From the NCBI RefSeq assembly GCF_021730395.1, contig NC_069366.1, forward strand, positions 62,478,001 to 62,542,000: a DNA stretch of 64,000 nt. Reading direction: 5' to 3'. Positions 1 to 10,915 of this stretch are shown here, piece by piece. The DNA comes from Mercenaria mercenaria. Its lineage: Eukaryota; Mollusca; Bivalvia; Venerida; Veneridae. Within the stretch, counting starts at the first letter, position 1. Every line of letters starts with the position of its first letter. A program made the position numbers and the translations under genes. The notes below the pieces were generated by a model. It was given only the letters and a program-made list of their open reading frames with translations. It made no database searches and was not told the origin of the DNA.

Positions 1-86
1 ATACTAATTGAAAACCACAATTGTTTAATCTTCAACACCTTTGTAAATAAAAGTATGCCCTTCAAGACCTAAATTGGCATGTTTTA

Positions 87-452
87 TCGAGCCCGCTTGC
101 GGTGAGCTTGATACAGTCATCACTTTTGGCAGGTCAATCCATCTGATTTTGTCTGTACCATAACTTTGACATGCATTGACCAATCTGGTTTATATTTGGC
201 ATGAATGTTTACCTCAATGAGAAGGAGTGTCCTGCGCAAACCCCATGTTCATATCTCAAAGGTCAAGGTAACAATTGGAGGTCAAAGGTCATATTGAAGT
301 TTGTCTGGAGCATTTCTTCTTCATACATGGTAAGATTTTGATGTAATTTGGCATGAATGTTCACCATTATGAGGAGTGTCATGCGCAAGAATCATGTCCC
401 TAGGTCTAAGGTCAAGGTCTAACTTAGAGGTCAAAGGTGCTGACGGGCTCGA
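87..452. repeat. Dispersed repeat with short inverted ends
   Basis: The left end reads TCGAGCCCG (87-95) and the right end its inverse CGGGCTCGA (444-452). Two internal units of about 145 bases share phrases such as ttggcatgaatgttcacc and are rich in aaggtcaaggt. It resembles the hairpin-start elements elsewhere in the window, but no CTTGTT end was found. No coding sequence. Family not identified. Confidence 0.4.
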
Positions 453-704
453 CATGAAATGTAGAATGTATTTCTAGTTTGTATTTTTGGCTTCAGTTTT
501 ACTCCTATTGCAGTAAAATGGGGACTGAAATATACTGTTAGGAATAGCTGATTGTGGTTTTCATTTACTTTCCAGGAAATTAGTACATTTTGGCAACTGC
601 TTTTATTTTCAGTTATAATGTTGTTAAAATACAAAAAAAACACTAAAGTTTAGTATTAAAACAAAAATGCTTGTCACACTAAATTGACTAAAATGGCCAT
701 TTTT

Positions 705-2602
705 AGCTCACCTGTCACAAAGTGACAAGGTGAGCTTTTGTGATCGCGCGGTGTCCGTCGTCCCTCCGTCCGTCCGTCCGTCCGTAAACTTTTGCTTGTG
801 ACCACTCTAGAGGTCACATTTTTCATGGAATCTTTATGAAAGTTGGTCAGAATGTTCATCTTGATGATATCTAGGTCAAGTTTGAAACTGGGTCACGTGC
901 CCTCAAAAAATAGGTCAGTAGGTCTAAAAATAGAAAAACCTTGTGACCTCTCTACAGGCCATATATTGCACAAGATCTTCATGAAAATTGGTCAGAACGT
1001 TCATCTTGATGATATCTAGGTCAAGTTCGAAACTGGGTCACGTGCCGTCTAAAACTAGGTCAGTAGGTCTAAAAATAGAAAAACCTTGTGACCCCTCTAG
1101 AGGCCATATATTTCACAAGATCTTCATGAAAATTGGTCAGAACGTTCACCTTGATGATATCTAGGTCAAGTTCGAAACTGGGTCACGTGCCTTCAAAAAC
1201 TAGGCCAGTAGGTCTAAAAATAGAAAAACCTTGTGACCTCTCTAGAGGCCATATATTTCACAAGATCTTCATGAAAATTAGTCAGAACGTTCACCTTGAT
1301 GATATCTAGGTCAGGTTCGAAACTGGGTCATGTGCCATCAAAATCTAGGTCAGTAGTTCAAATAATAGAAAAACCTTGTGACCTCTCTAAAGGCCATATT
1401 TTTCATGGGATCTGTATGAAAGTTGGTCTGAATGTTTATCTTGATGATATCTAGGTCAAGTTCGAAACTGGGTCACGTGCCCTCAAAAAATAGGTCAGTA
1501 GGTCTAAAAATAGAAAAACCTTGTGACATCTCTAGAGGCCATATATTTCACAAGATCTTCATGAAAATTGGTCAGAATGTTCACTTTGATGATATCTAGG
1601 TCAAGTTCGAAACTGGGTCATGTGCGGTCAAAAACAAGGTCAGTAGGTCTAAAAATAGAAAAACCTTGTGACCTCTCTAGAGGCCATATATTTCACAAGA
1701 TCTTCATGAAAATTGGTCAGAACGTTCACCTTGATGATATCTAGATCAGATTGGAAACTGGGTCACATGCTTCAAAATCTAGGTCAGTAGGTCAAATAAT
1801 AGAAAAACCTTGTGACCTCTCTAAAGGCCATATTTTTCATGGGATCTGTATGAAAGTTGGTCTGAATGTTCATCTTGATGATATCTAGGTCAAGTTTGAA
1901 ACTGGGTCACATGCGGTCAAAAACTAGGTCAGTAGGTCTAAAAATAGAAAAACCTTGTGACCTCTCTAGAGGCCAAATATTTCATGAGATCTTCATGAAA
2001 ATTGGTCAGAATGTTCACCTTGATGATATCAAGGTCAAGTTCGAAAGTGGGTCACATGCCATCAAAAATTAGGTCAGTAGGTCAAATAATAGAAAAACCT
2101 TGTGACCTCTCTAGAGGCCATATTTTTCATGGGATCTGTATGATAGTTGGTCTGAATGTTCATCTTGATGATATCTAGGTCAAGTTTGAAAGTGGGTCAC
2201 TATCATCAAAAACTAGGTCAGTAGGTCAAATAATAGAAAAACCTTGTGACCTCTCTAGAGGCCATATTTTTCACAAGATCTTCATGAAAATTAGTGAGAC
2301 TGTTCACCTTGATGATATCTAGGTAAAGTTCAAAACAGGATCACGTACCTTCGAAAACTAGGTCAATAGGTCAAATAATAGAAAAACCTTGTGACCTCTC
2401 TAGAGACTATATTTTTCAATGGATTTTCATGAAAATTGGTCAGAATTTTTATCTTGATAATATCTGGGTCAAGTTCAAAACTGGGTCACATGAACTCAAA
2501 AACTAGGTCACTATGTCAAATAATAGAAAAAACGACGTCATACTCAAAACTGGGTCATGTTGGAAGAGGTGAGCGATTCAGGACCATCATGGTCCTCTTG
2601 TT
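705..2602 (+). mobile_element. AGCTCACC-type tandem-repeat element, copy A
   Basis: A run of T is followed at 705 by AGCTCACCTG and a hairpin (GTCACAAAGTGAC core), then a (GTCC)n-like tract near 760-785, then about twelve direct repeats of 143-146 bases, and finally a gcgattcaggaccatcatggt stem-loop region before CTCTTGTT at 2602. The repeats carry phrases such as gatatctaggtcaagtt and ttgtgacctctctagaggcc. No transposase or helicase is encoded; the open frames at 1866-2072 and 2436-2777 are repeat sequence. The same subfamily lies in reverse at 55616-57811. I read it as a non-autonomous Helentron/HINE-like element; this placement is inference from the ends. Confidence 0.75.
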
Positions 2603-2844
2603 TATTATTGGCCATTGGGAAAAACCGAGACCACTTTTCTGTGGTACAACATGGATGGTACCTCCAATTTTTAGGTGTATTTTGACATATCTGTACCTTG
2701 TAAGAATTTTTTTCTTTTTGGTTAAATTTCTTCTCTTTGTTGTTCCTGTCCTTTGTGGACTTAGATATTTTTTCTGAGGACCTTCTTGTCCTCAAGTGCA
2801 ATGATAACAGGTGAGCGATATAGGGCCATCATGGCCCGCTTGTT
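2603..2844 (+). mobile_element. ATTATTGGCC-type insertion plus second 3' end of copy A
   Basis: From 2604 the sequence attattggccattgggaaaa matches the element at 15003-15276. It is followed at 2809-2844 by a second version of the copy A terminus (caggtgagcgatatagggcc, stem-loop, CTTGTT). Copy A therefore has two successive 3' termini, one before and one after this stretch, which may be a nested insertion or an alternative end. Confidence 0.5.
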
Positions 2845-3533
2845 TTGTTAATTTCTGAACTTGGTGTGGCCATAACAGATTACTCTTTCATTTGAAGTAC
2901 ATGTAATACTCCTTGAGCATGTTAATTTATAATTATGTATTTAACTTTGTCATTTGGAAATTTGAGATTGGTGGCTTAAAAAAATAATTTCTTGCTCTAG
3001 AGTTAAGCCCTTATTGGACTTCGAAAGATTACAACTGCACCAGAACAATATGTATCCAACTCCAGTTTCCATCCAATTTGTGTACATCATCGACATGAAG
3101 CACACATGCATATCTGGTGTTATTGATGTGGATCTTGAAATATTACATTTATTTTGGGACATTATGTGCTCAATTTCTTCCTACATTTCTCTGTCCAGTT
3201 AAAATGAAACTTGATATATACATCTGATATATGATCATCAGTATGAAGTGAACATGCACATATTTTCAGACTTTCATGTCTGATATTTTCCTCCGGAGAT
3301 GTAGCCATATGGTGAACTTAATTTATTATTTTGTCAAGCATTTCAGCAGGCATCTCTTACACAATGTTTTGTTGCTCATATAACACGTCAGAGTTTAAAA
3401 GGTTTTAGGTATACTTTCCTGATGACAGGCCTAGTCTGTTGCATTTTTGCATAAAGCTCTCTCAGATCTGTTCAAATTGTTCTACATCGGTGCGCACATG
3501 TATACACATCTAATAGTAATAGTAATTATTTGG
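2845..3533. other. No gene or repeat recognised
   Basis: AT-rich sequence. The overlapping open frames on both strands at 2950-3202 show no splice sites, domains or repeats that support coding. An upstream exon of the gene at 5341 could lie here, but I cannot point to one. Confidence 0.5.
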
Positions 3534-5233
3534 CAGGGATTTTTTACCGTTTAGAAACTGGGGCCCGGGGCCCATTCAGTTGGCAAAAATGGCGCATAAA
3601 ACCTGAAAATTGGGAAATACAAAAAATAAGTTTTTCCATCACACAAACTTTATTTCAGAATTGTTATTGTTTGATGTCATATTACAAGTCTTTTGTTTTA
3701 TATTTTTAGCTCACCTGCTTTTGTTATCGCCCTGTGTCCGTCGTCGCCCGTCCGTCGTCGTCAACAATTTGACTGTTAACACTCTAGAGGTCACAATTTT
3801 GGCCCAATCCTAATGAAACTTGGTCAGAATGTTACTCAATAAAATCTTGGATGAGTTTGATATTGGGTCATCTGGGGTCAAAAACTAGGTCACCAGGTCA
3901 AATCAAAGGAAAAACTTGTTAGAACTCTACAGGTCACAGTTTTGGCCCAATCTTAATGAAAGTTGGTCAGAATGTTACCCTGAATAAAATCTTGGACGAG
4001 TTCGATATTGGGTCATCTAGGGTCAAAAACTAGGTTACCAGGCCAAATCAAAGGAAAAGCTTGTTAACACTCTAGAGGTCACAATTTTGACCCAATCTTA
4101 ATGAAACTTAGTCAGAATGTTACCCTCAATAAAATGTTGGACAAATTTGATATTGGGTCATCTGGGGTCAAAAACTAGGTCACCAGGTCAAATCAAAGGA
4201 AAAGCTTGTTAACACTGTAGAGGCAACATTTATGACTTTATCTTCATGAAACTTGGTCAGAATGTTAATCTTGATGATCTCAAGGTCTAGTTTAAAGCAG
4301 GGTCATGTAGGATCAAAAACTAGGTCACCAGGTCAAATCAAAGCAAAAGCTAGTTATCACTGTAGAGGGCCACATTTATGACCATATCTTAATGAAACTT
4401 GGTCAGAATGTTAATCTTGATGATCTATAGGTCACTTTCAAATCTGGGTCATGTGGGGTCAAAAACTAGGTCATTAGGTGAAATGGAAGGAAAAGCTTGT
4501 TAACAGTCTAGAGGTCACAATTTTAGCACAATCTTAATGAAACTTGGTCAGAATGTTAACCTCAATAAAATCTTGGATGATTTTGACATAGGGTCATCTG
4601 GGGTCAAAAACTAGGTCACCGGGTCAAATCAAAGGAAAAGCTTGTTAACACTGTAGAGGCCACATTTATTACTGTATCTTCATGAAACTTACTCAGAACG
4701 TTAATCTTGATGATCTTTAAGTCAAGTTCGTATCTGGGTCATGTGGGGTCAAAAACAAGGTCACTAGGTCAAATCAAAGGAAAAGCTAGTTAACACTCTA
4801 GATGCCACATTTATTACTGTATCTTCATGAAACTTAGTCAGAATGTTAATGTTGATGATCTTTAGGTCAGGTTCGAATCTGGGCCATGTAGGGTCAAAAA
4901 CTAGGTCACTGGGCCAAATCAAAGGAAAAGCTATTTAACTCTTTAGAGGCCACATTTATGACCATATCTTAATGAAACTTGGTCAGAATGTTAATCTTGA
5001 TGATCCATAGGCAAATAGATCAGGTGAGCGATACAGGGCCTTCATGGCCCTCTTGTTTGTCTTTTGAAAGTGTCTACTAAATTTTCTGGTATTTCTTCAG
5101 CGAGAAACTCGCAGACACTCAACGGTCACTAAAATTTTGGGAAATTTAAACCTAAGAATTGGGAAGATAAGCAAATTTTTGCAGTTGGGATGGGCCCATA
5201 TTCGGCCCCAAAATCAGCCTTAAAAAATCCCTG
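3534..5233. mobile_element. CAGGGATTTTTTA-ended MITE, split by an insertion
   Basis: CAGGGATTTTTTA at 3534-3546 is mirrored by TAAAAAATCCCTG at 5221-5233. The pentamer TTTGG abuts both ends and may be the target duplication. Without the element nested at 3708-5057 it is about 350 bases long and carries no coding capacity. CAGGG ends recall hAT elements, but I do not see the expected 8-bp duplication, so the family is open. Confidence 0.5.
3708..5057 (+). mobile_element. AGCTCACC-type tandem-repeat element, copy B
   Basis: It begins after tatttttt with AGCTCACCTG and ends with caggtgagcgatacagggcc, a GGGCC/GGCCC stem-loop and CTCTTGTT at 5057. Between them lie about nine units of roughly 143 bases with phrases such as aaaactaggtcaccaggtca and aaagcttgttaacactctag. 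It belongs to the same subfamily as 9633-10570 and 19763-21140 and is nested in the MITE at 3534-5233. Confidence 0.75.
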
Positions 5234-5340
5234 TTTGGGTTCATTAAATTTCTTGATGGGTATTAACTGAACTACTGGGTACGTTTCTCAAGCAGAAACT
5301 TAAGTGATTCTGTTACTTAATTTTCTCTTTTACTTCCCAG

Positions 5341-6255
5341 AGATCCATACTTACCCCAAGTTCTACACAGCGCAGTACATATTTGACTAGAACATCAGAG
5401 GTGAAGACAACCACAACCAATCGTGACCTAGAACCAGTCAAACCAGCCAAGTCTGCAGACTGTGGATGGCTTCAAGTATGCTGCGTTCCGATGCAGAAGA
5501 TGAAGGAATGTTGTGCGGGTCTTGTTAGGTCGGATTATCCAGCTATTGTAGTGTGTGCAACCATTGCAATTATTTTCCTCAGCTTTGTATTGGAGAAAAA
5601 CGTAGAGTAAGTACTTCAGTGGGCTGGTTCCAAGAATATGAATTCAAGGTTAGAGACCAGTCTGGGAATTAAGCCTTGCTGTTGGTCGATTTTAAAATCG
5701 TGCTCAGCAACAACCAATCATACGCTGAAGTTTTTAGACTGGTTTTAGACCCTGGCTTCCTAGACAAAAAATTAGCTCATGGAGAAAAGACTGATTGTTA
5801 TGTAACAGACTTTTAAAGTAGCTCTTCTGGGTGCACAGTAGGTAGAGTGGAAAGCTATAGCTGGAGATGTAACAAGTTAGATGCTTGGGTGAACAGTTTC
5901 TGTGACCGTAGAATATGTTATGTCTGGTACAGAATCAAGGAAGACTGATAAAAAGTTAAAACATATGCTGGTACTTGTTCATTGTTTAAGGTTTTATATG
6001 CTCAAATTTATTAAATATACCTTTAATTATGAATAACTTAATAAAACAAACATGTTACAAATGTCAGCTTTAAATCTTTTTAAAGTGTGTGGTATTTAAT
6101 AGTTTTGGAGAAAAAATGCTCAAAAAAAACATATTGTTTGTTATTGTAATAAGATTGATTTTTTATTTTATTTCAGTTTCGAAAAAGTTTGGGCTGCAAT
6201 TGTTGCATTTTTCACTGGGATATGGGCTTGGCTGACACAGCTTGTCTCAAAGTAG
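5341..6255 (+). CDS. C-terminal two exons of an unidentified small membrane protein
   Basis: The penultimate exon runs 5341-5606, after a tacttcccag acceptor and before GTAAGT. The last exon runs 6177-6255, after ttttatttcag, and ends in TAG. The split codon (GA+T) joins in phase, giving 114 visible residues. The open frame continues to the acceptor at 5340, so at least one upstream exon is missing from this model. The first part is polar (TTTTNRDLEPVKPAKSAD) and is followed by a cysteine-rich patch (CGWLQVCC, KECC) that could be acylated. Two hydrophobic stretches follow: YPAIVVCATIAIIFLSFVL and VWAAIVAFFTGIWAWLTQLV, then SK at the end. This suggests a membrane hairpin or tail anchor. I do not recognise the family. 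A stop just past the exon 1 donor, in frame, shows why the intron must be removed. Confidence 0.75.
5625..5770. repeat. Short intronic MITE-like repeat
   Basis: Lies in the intron of the preceding gene. The block with aaggttagagaccagtctgg and ttagactggttttagacc has near-inverse halves and shares the agaccagtct/agactggt words with 50050-50190. No coding potential. Weakly supported. Confidence 0.3.
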
Positions 6256-8284
6256 CATTTGACAGATTTATTTGTGCATACAACAGCTAAAAGGCAGCAG
6301 TTAATCTCAGACAAACCATTGACCCATTTGGTCATCACTATCAGTCTAACACAATATATGTGTATATGATGTGTATGTAGCCGGAGTAAGACTGTATAAA
6401 TGTCAGGAAGTTTGCACATATACTGGGCTTTATTTTATCTCTTTATTATGACTTTATTATAGGGCAAGCCCTTGGCTGTAGTTCTGTAAGTACATCCGCA
6501 ATTAAAAAAGTGCCTTATTTTGCCTGGCATTTTTAGAATGTCTTAAAAATTCCCTGCCCCCCATTTTAATGCCATGCCTTGGCTTTCCTACCGGTCAGGT
6601 ACATCTAAAACTGGTTATTGGTTGAAATTGCCTTTATTATTGAATACTGTGCAAAAAAGGTACCGATTTTTATTAGGGCACAAAGATTTGTCCACATTTT
6701 GTTAACTAAAACATTAAAGGAAAAAACCTTCCAGGTGTGCTTTTGGTGCAAAAGTCTGGCAACTTTCATATTGTGACAATATTGATCAATGTTTAGGAGC
6801 TTGCATACAATAGTTAGGTATATGTGTCTGCCATGTGACAAGTGAAATGACCAACTGATGAGACACAGTTAGCCACAGGGTACTGCACAGGGAAAATCAT
6901 TGTTTTACTTTTTACCATGCAACATTAAGTTTATTTATAGTGTTGTTTATGACATTTTTAATGAAATACATTTTTAGATTCACAATTGACAGATAATTAT
7001 AAAGTGCAATCTATATTTAGTCTTGCTGTGTGAATAATATTACAAGGAACTTGCTAATGATTTTATGTAGACATTAATTGAACAGTGATGTTTAATTTAT
7101 TCTTTTAAAAACCTTTTACTAGTGTTTCTACGGTAATTACGGTACTATCAATAAAATATTTTATTACCCATAAGATATATGAATTGCATATAGGAGACAT
7201 ATTTTGTAAATCATTTAAATTTTTTATACTTGCGATGACAGCAGCTTTGTCATTTTATATACAAAGTGCGTTGGTTTACTGCTAGTAATCTGTGTTGAAA
7301 CTGTAAAGGTCATTTGAACTGTATCAAAATGTCCCCTTTTTTGCTAAAAATATGAATATATATGTTTGCTTTTTTTTCATACATTTTAATGAGTCAGCAT
7401 TTTAAACAGATCTCGCAATTTTTTTATAAATTTCTCAAAACAAGAAAGATAACAGTGGAGAGTTGCAATTGATACCCATTTCTGGTCGGTATCATGCATT
7501 TCACTGTTTTCATCCCTGCATGGTATGTGATCATAAAATAAGTTACTCATTTGCAATTCACCCTCACTGTTGACTGTCTTGTATTGTATAGAAATATGTA
7601 ATTTTGCAACAAATCAAAACAAGTATTTTGCTTAACTACGCAATATTGTCATTGGCTAGCTTCTCTCGTTCAGTATTGTTTGGTTATTTTTTGTGCATTA
7701 TCATTTCTTAAGGAAAAGTGCTCAAAAAAAAAAAATTTGTGTATTAGAATTTGACTTTTTGCATTTTTGCTCTTTTTTTTTTTTTTTTTTTTTTCCTGCC
7801 AACTGCTTTGATGAACACTATTTGCTTTTCACCTTCATCTTGTATGTTTTGGATTTGTATTTGAAAGAGCACTTAATACCTTTATAATAGGAATCCTTTA
7901 AAAGTAATGAAGTTTCATTTGTGACAAAAGATGTAATGACTTTTGACATAACATCGTGTTACCTAGACATGAAATATTTCGAACTACGAGCACATGAATG
8001 AGACATTATTTGAACAGTGATTGGGTTCATTGGTAGATATTTTTGGTTATTACAAAAGTGTAGATATTTTTTATTTGTTGTATGCTTGCATGAAATCTTG
8101 TATTGCACATTTTAGCTGGAAACATTCTGCTCTGCTACTGCTTTTACAGCACTTGCTTGAATTAAAGTTTTTGATTTTAACATTTTATGTGCATTTGTGT
8201 GTATGTGTCAGATAAGTAATGAATTTATATACATGTATCATCATGAATTTCATTAGATTTATTCATAATACAAGACGTCACGTT
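6256..8284 (+). other. Probable 3' UTR and downstream flank of the 5341 gene
   Basis: No open frame here looks coding. The first AATAAA after the stop is at 7150-7155, about 900 bases downstream, and is a candidate polyadenylation signal. A homopolymer run of about 25 T lies near 7771-7794. The rest is AT-rich sequence with no repeat that I recognise. Confidence 0.4.
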
Positions 8285-8525
8285 AATAGGAACCATCACC
8301 TGTCCCTCATTGATGTGAGTTCAAAACCTGGCTCAAGGTGTAGCATTCTTCAAGTGTGGAAGCAGTTCGTCCAGCTGGCTTATGAAAGGTTGCTGGTTCT
8401 ACCTTGGGGTCTGCACTTGCAGTAATTAATGCCAAAAGAGGCACCTTGGGTCTTCCTCCACCATTATAAGCTGGAAAAGTCACTATGGCCTACATTGTGT
8501 TGATTTGACTAAATCCAACAAAAAC
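8285..8525 (+). mobile_element. Bivalve tRNA-derived SINE
   Basis: Contains a B-box-like gagttcaaaacctgg at 8318-8332, then the body phrases gcttatgaaaggttgctggt and gtcttcctccaccattat, and the tail word agctggaaaagtcactatgg, ending in tccaacaaaaacaaaa. I recognise this body and tail as a common bivalve SINE. Related pieces lie at 42930-43010, 44082-47055 (split) and 53029-53222. The short open frame 8219-8425 is part of the SINE. Confidence 0.7.
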
Positions 8526-8901
8526 AAAATGAACTGTCTATGTGATGATTCTATTTAATGTGACGAGGCTTGTAAACAAAATACAGCAAGGAACCAAAAG
8601 GAGCAATAGCGGAATCTCAGGTTAAGAAAATGTCTGTAAATTTCAGTACAATGATGGTTTTTCTGTTTTAATGTTGTTAAAAAACCCACCCCTCATTGTT
8701 TTGTTGTCATGGAAAATCCCACTCACATTACCATTTCATATTTTGGGGTGCAGTATTTCTTCATTGATTCATTATTGTATCAACATTATTTTTGTAACCT
8801 TATCAATGTGTACATGTTTTAGTAGAAGTAGAAATGAAATAAACATACTCAAAATGTCACTTCTTTATTTTTGGTAGATGATTGAAAAATGCTAATATAA
8901 T

Positions 8902-8965
8902 AGAACCCTACAATAAGACCACCTTATTAAGACAACCCTGCTAATAAGATCACCCATTTCAGTCC
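8902..8965 (+). repeat. Fragment of the AGACCACC MITE family
   Basis: Phrases such as aagaccaccttattaagaca match the family seen more completely at 47843-48011, 51282-51435 and 57936-58150. The terminal inverted repeats are not present. Confidence 0.4.
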
Positions 8966-9004
8966 CAATTGAGTAAGACACTTTTTGGCATTTCACATCT
9001 TTTT

Positions 9005-9385
9005 AGCTAAGCTACATGTATATGGAGGGCTATCCTACTCAACCTGGCGTTACACTATGTTCCACAGCCATATCTTGGTTAAAGATTTGGTGCACTTTCT
9101 TTTTAGTTAAACTATTCAAAGAATGGTAGAGCTATTTGACTCGCTCATGATCCTGATTTGGTTAAGTCTTTGTATGTAAGCTGGTATCTCAGTAACCACT
9201 TGTGGGAATGGATTGAAACTTCACACACTTGTTCACTGTGATAAACTGACTTGCATTGCACAGGTTCCATAACTCTATTTTGCTTTTTTACTAAATTATG
9301 CCCCTTTTTTGACTAAGAAATGTTTGGTTAAGGTTTTGTAACTATGTAATCTGGTATCCTAAAGTCAGTTGAAAATTGTCAGAGT
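9005..9385 (+). mobile_element. Truncated AGCT-hairpin element (GGTATCTCAG repeat type)
   Basis: Starts after tcttttt with AGCTAAGCTACATG and ggagggctatcctactcaac, then holds two direct repeats with gtatgtaagctggtatctca and aattatgcccc. It breaks off near 9385 without a CTTGTT end. It is a relative of the host element at 19692-26196 and supplies that element's uninterrupted site ttggttaagtctttgtatgt. Confidence 0.6.
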
Positions 9386-9632
9386 CAAAAATAATAATTA
9401 AGATGAAATTAAGAGATACACATAAAGTTTCATTATCAAACTCAACTGAAACTGAAATTAACCGAGCCCAATCGTTATCCAGTAAAGCATGATATCGGAT
9501 CAAATGGTGCGGATTGGTGACTTTGGGTAAGAAAATTATATTTTTCTGTCATTTGAAAATCATCGTCGAGGACGGTATATAGCGCAAGATGTGCTCCGAG
9601 TATTATGAAATACTCGTTGCAATTCACTTTTT

Positions 9633-10570
9633 AGCTCACCTGAGCGCAAAGTGCTCAAGGTGAGCTTTTGTGATTGCCCTGGGTCCGTCGTTGTCCGTCC
9701 GTCGTCAACAATTTGACTGTTAACACTCTAGAGGTCACAGTTTTGGCCTAATCTTGATGAAACTTGGTCAGAATGTTACCCTCATAAAAATCTTGGACGA
9801 GTTCGATATTGGGTCATCTGGGGTCAAAAACTAGGTCACCAGGTCAGATCAAAGGAAAAGCTTGTTAACACTCTAGGGGTCACAATTTTGGCCCAATCTT
9901 AATGATACTTGGTCAGAATGTTACCCACAATAAAATCTTGAATGAATTCGATATTGGGTCATCTGGGGTCAAAAACTAGGTCACCAAGTCAAATCAAAGG
10001 AAAAGCTTGTTAACACTGTAGAGGCCACATTTATGACCATAGAGGTCACAGTTTTGGCCTAATCTTGATGAAACTTGGTCAGAATGTTACCCTCATAAAA
10101 ATCTTGGACAAGTTCGATATTGGGTCATCTGGGGTCAAAAACTAGGTCACCAGGTCAGATCAAAGGAAAAGCTTGTTAACACTCTAGAGGTCACAATTTT
10201 GGCCCAATCTTAATGAAACTTGGTCAGAATGTTACACTTAATAAAATCTTGGAAGAGTTCGATATTGGGTCATCTGGGGTCAAAAACTAGATCACCGGGT
10301 CAAATCAAAGGAAAAGCTTGTTAACACTCTAGAGGTCACAATTTTGACCCAATCTTAATGAAACTTGGTCAGAATGTTAATCTTGATGATCTATAGGTCA
10401 TGTTCGAATCTGGGTCATGTGGGGTCAAAAACTAGATCACCAGGTCAAATCAAAGGAATAGTTAACACTTTAGAGGCCACATTTATGACCATATCTTAAT
10501 GAAACTATCTTGATGATCTTTAGGTCGATAGGTCAGGTGAGCGATACAGGGCCTTCATGGCCCTCTTGTT
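9633..10570 (+). mobile_element. AGCTCACC-type element, copy C, nested in the inverted repeat
   Basis: Begins AGCTCACCTGAGCGCAAAGT after acttttt and ends with the GGGCC/GGCCC stem-loop and CTCTTGTT at 10570. It holds about six units of roughly 143 bases and includes the AAGCTTGTTAACAC phrase. It interrupts the left arm of the 9459-13567 inverted repeat; the right arm shows the undivided sequence. Confidence 0.75.
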
Positions 10571-10915
10571 TTAATTACTTTGGAAAACCATGCGAAAATA
10601 GCAGGTAAACAACGCCACGGCTCAGAAAACATTATTTTAGTACGTTTTTCCGTGAAAACACAAAATTACCACTTCCACAATATCACTGACACATTTCTGT
10701 AACATGTTTTATTATAAATGATGAATTATATTTCTTGGAAGACCAATGTAAGGCGATTCATGACCGTGCTGGTCAGTAACGCAGGGGACACAGGATCAGC
10801 GACTGCAAAATACAGTAACATAGGAGCTTGGCGTTTTCTTCTGTGTTCGTTTTCATCAATTTATAAAGGAAACATATCTTTATGCATTGATTTATCTATC
10901 AAAACAGTGATAAGT

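Noticed and set aside
705-2400. Regular direct repeats that could suggest a CRISPR array
   Set aside because: Units are about 145 bases with no short repeat/unique spacer pattern, in a spliced eukaryotic genome.
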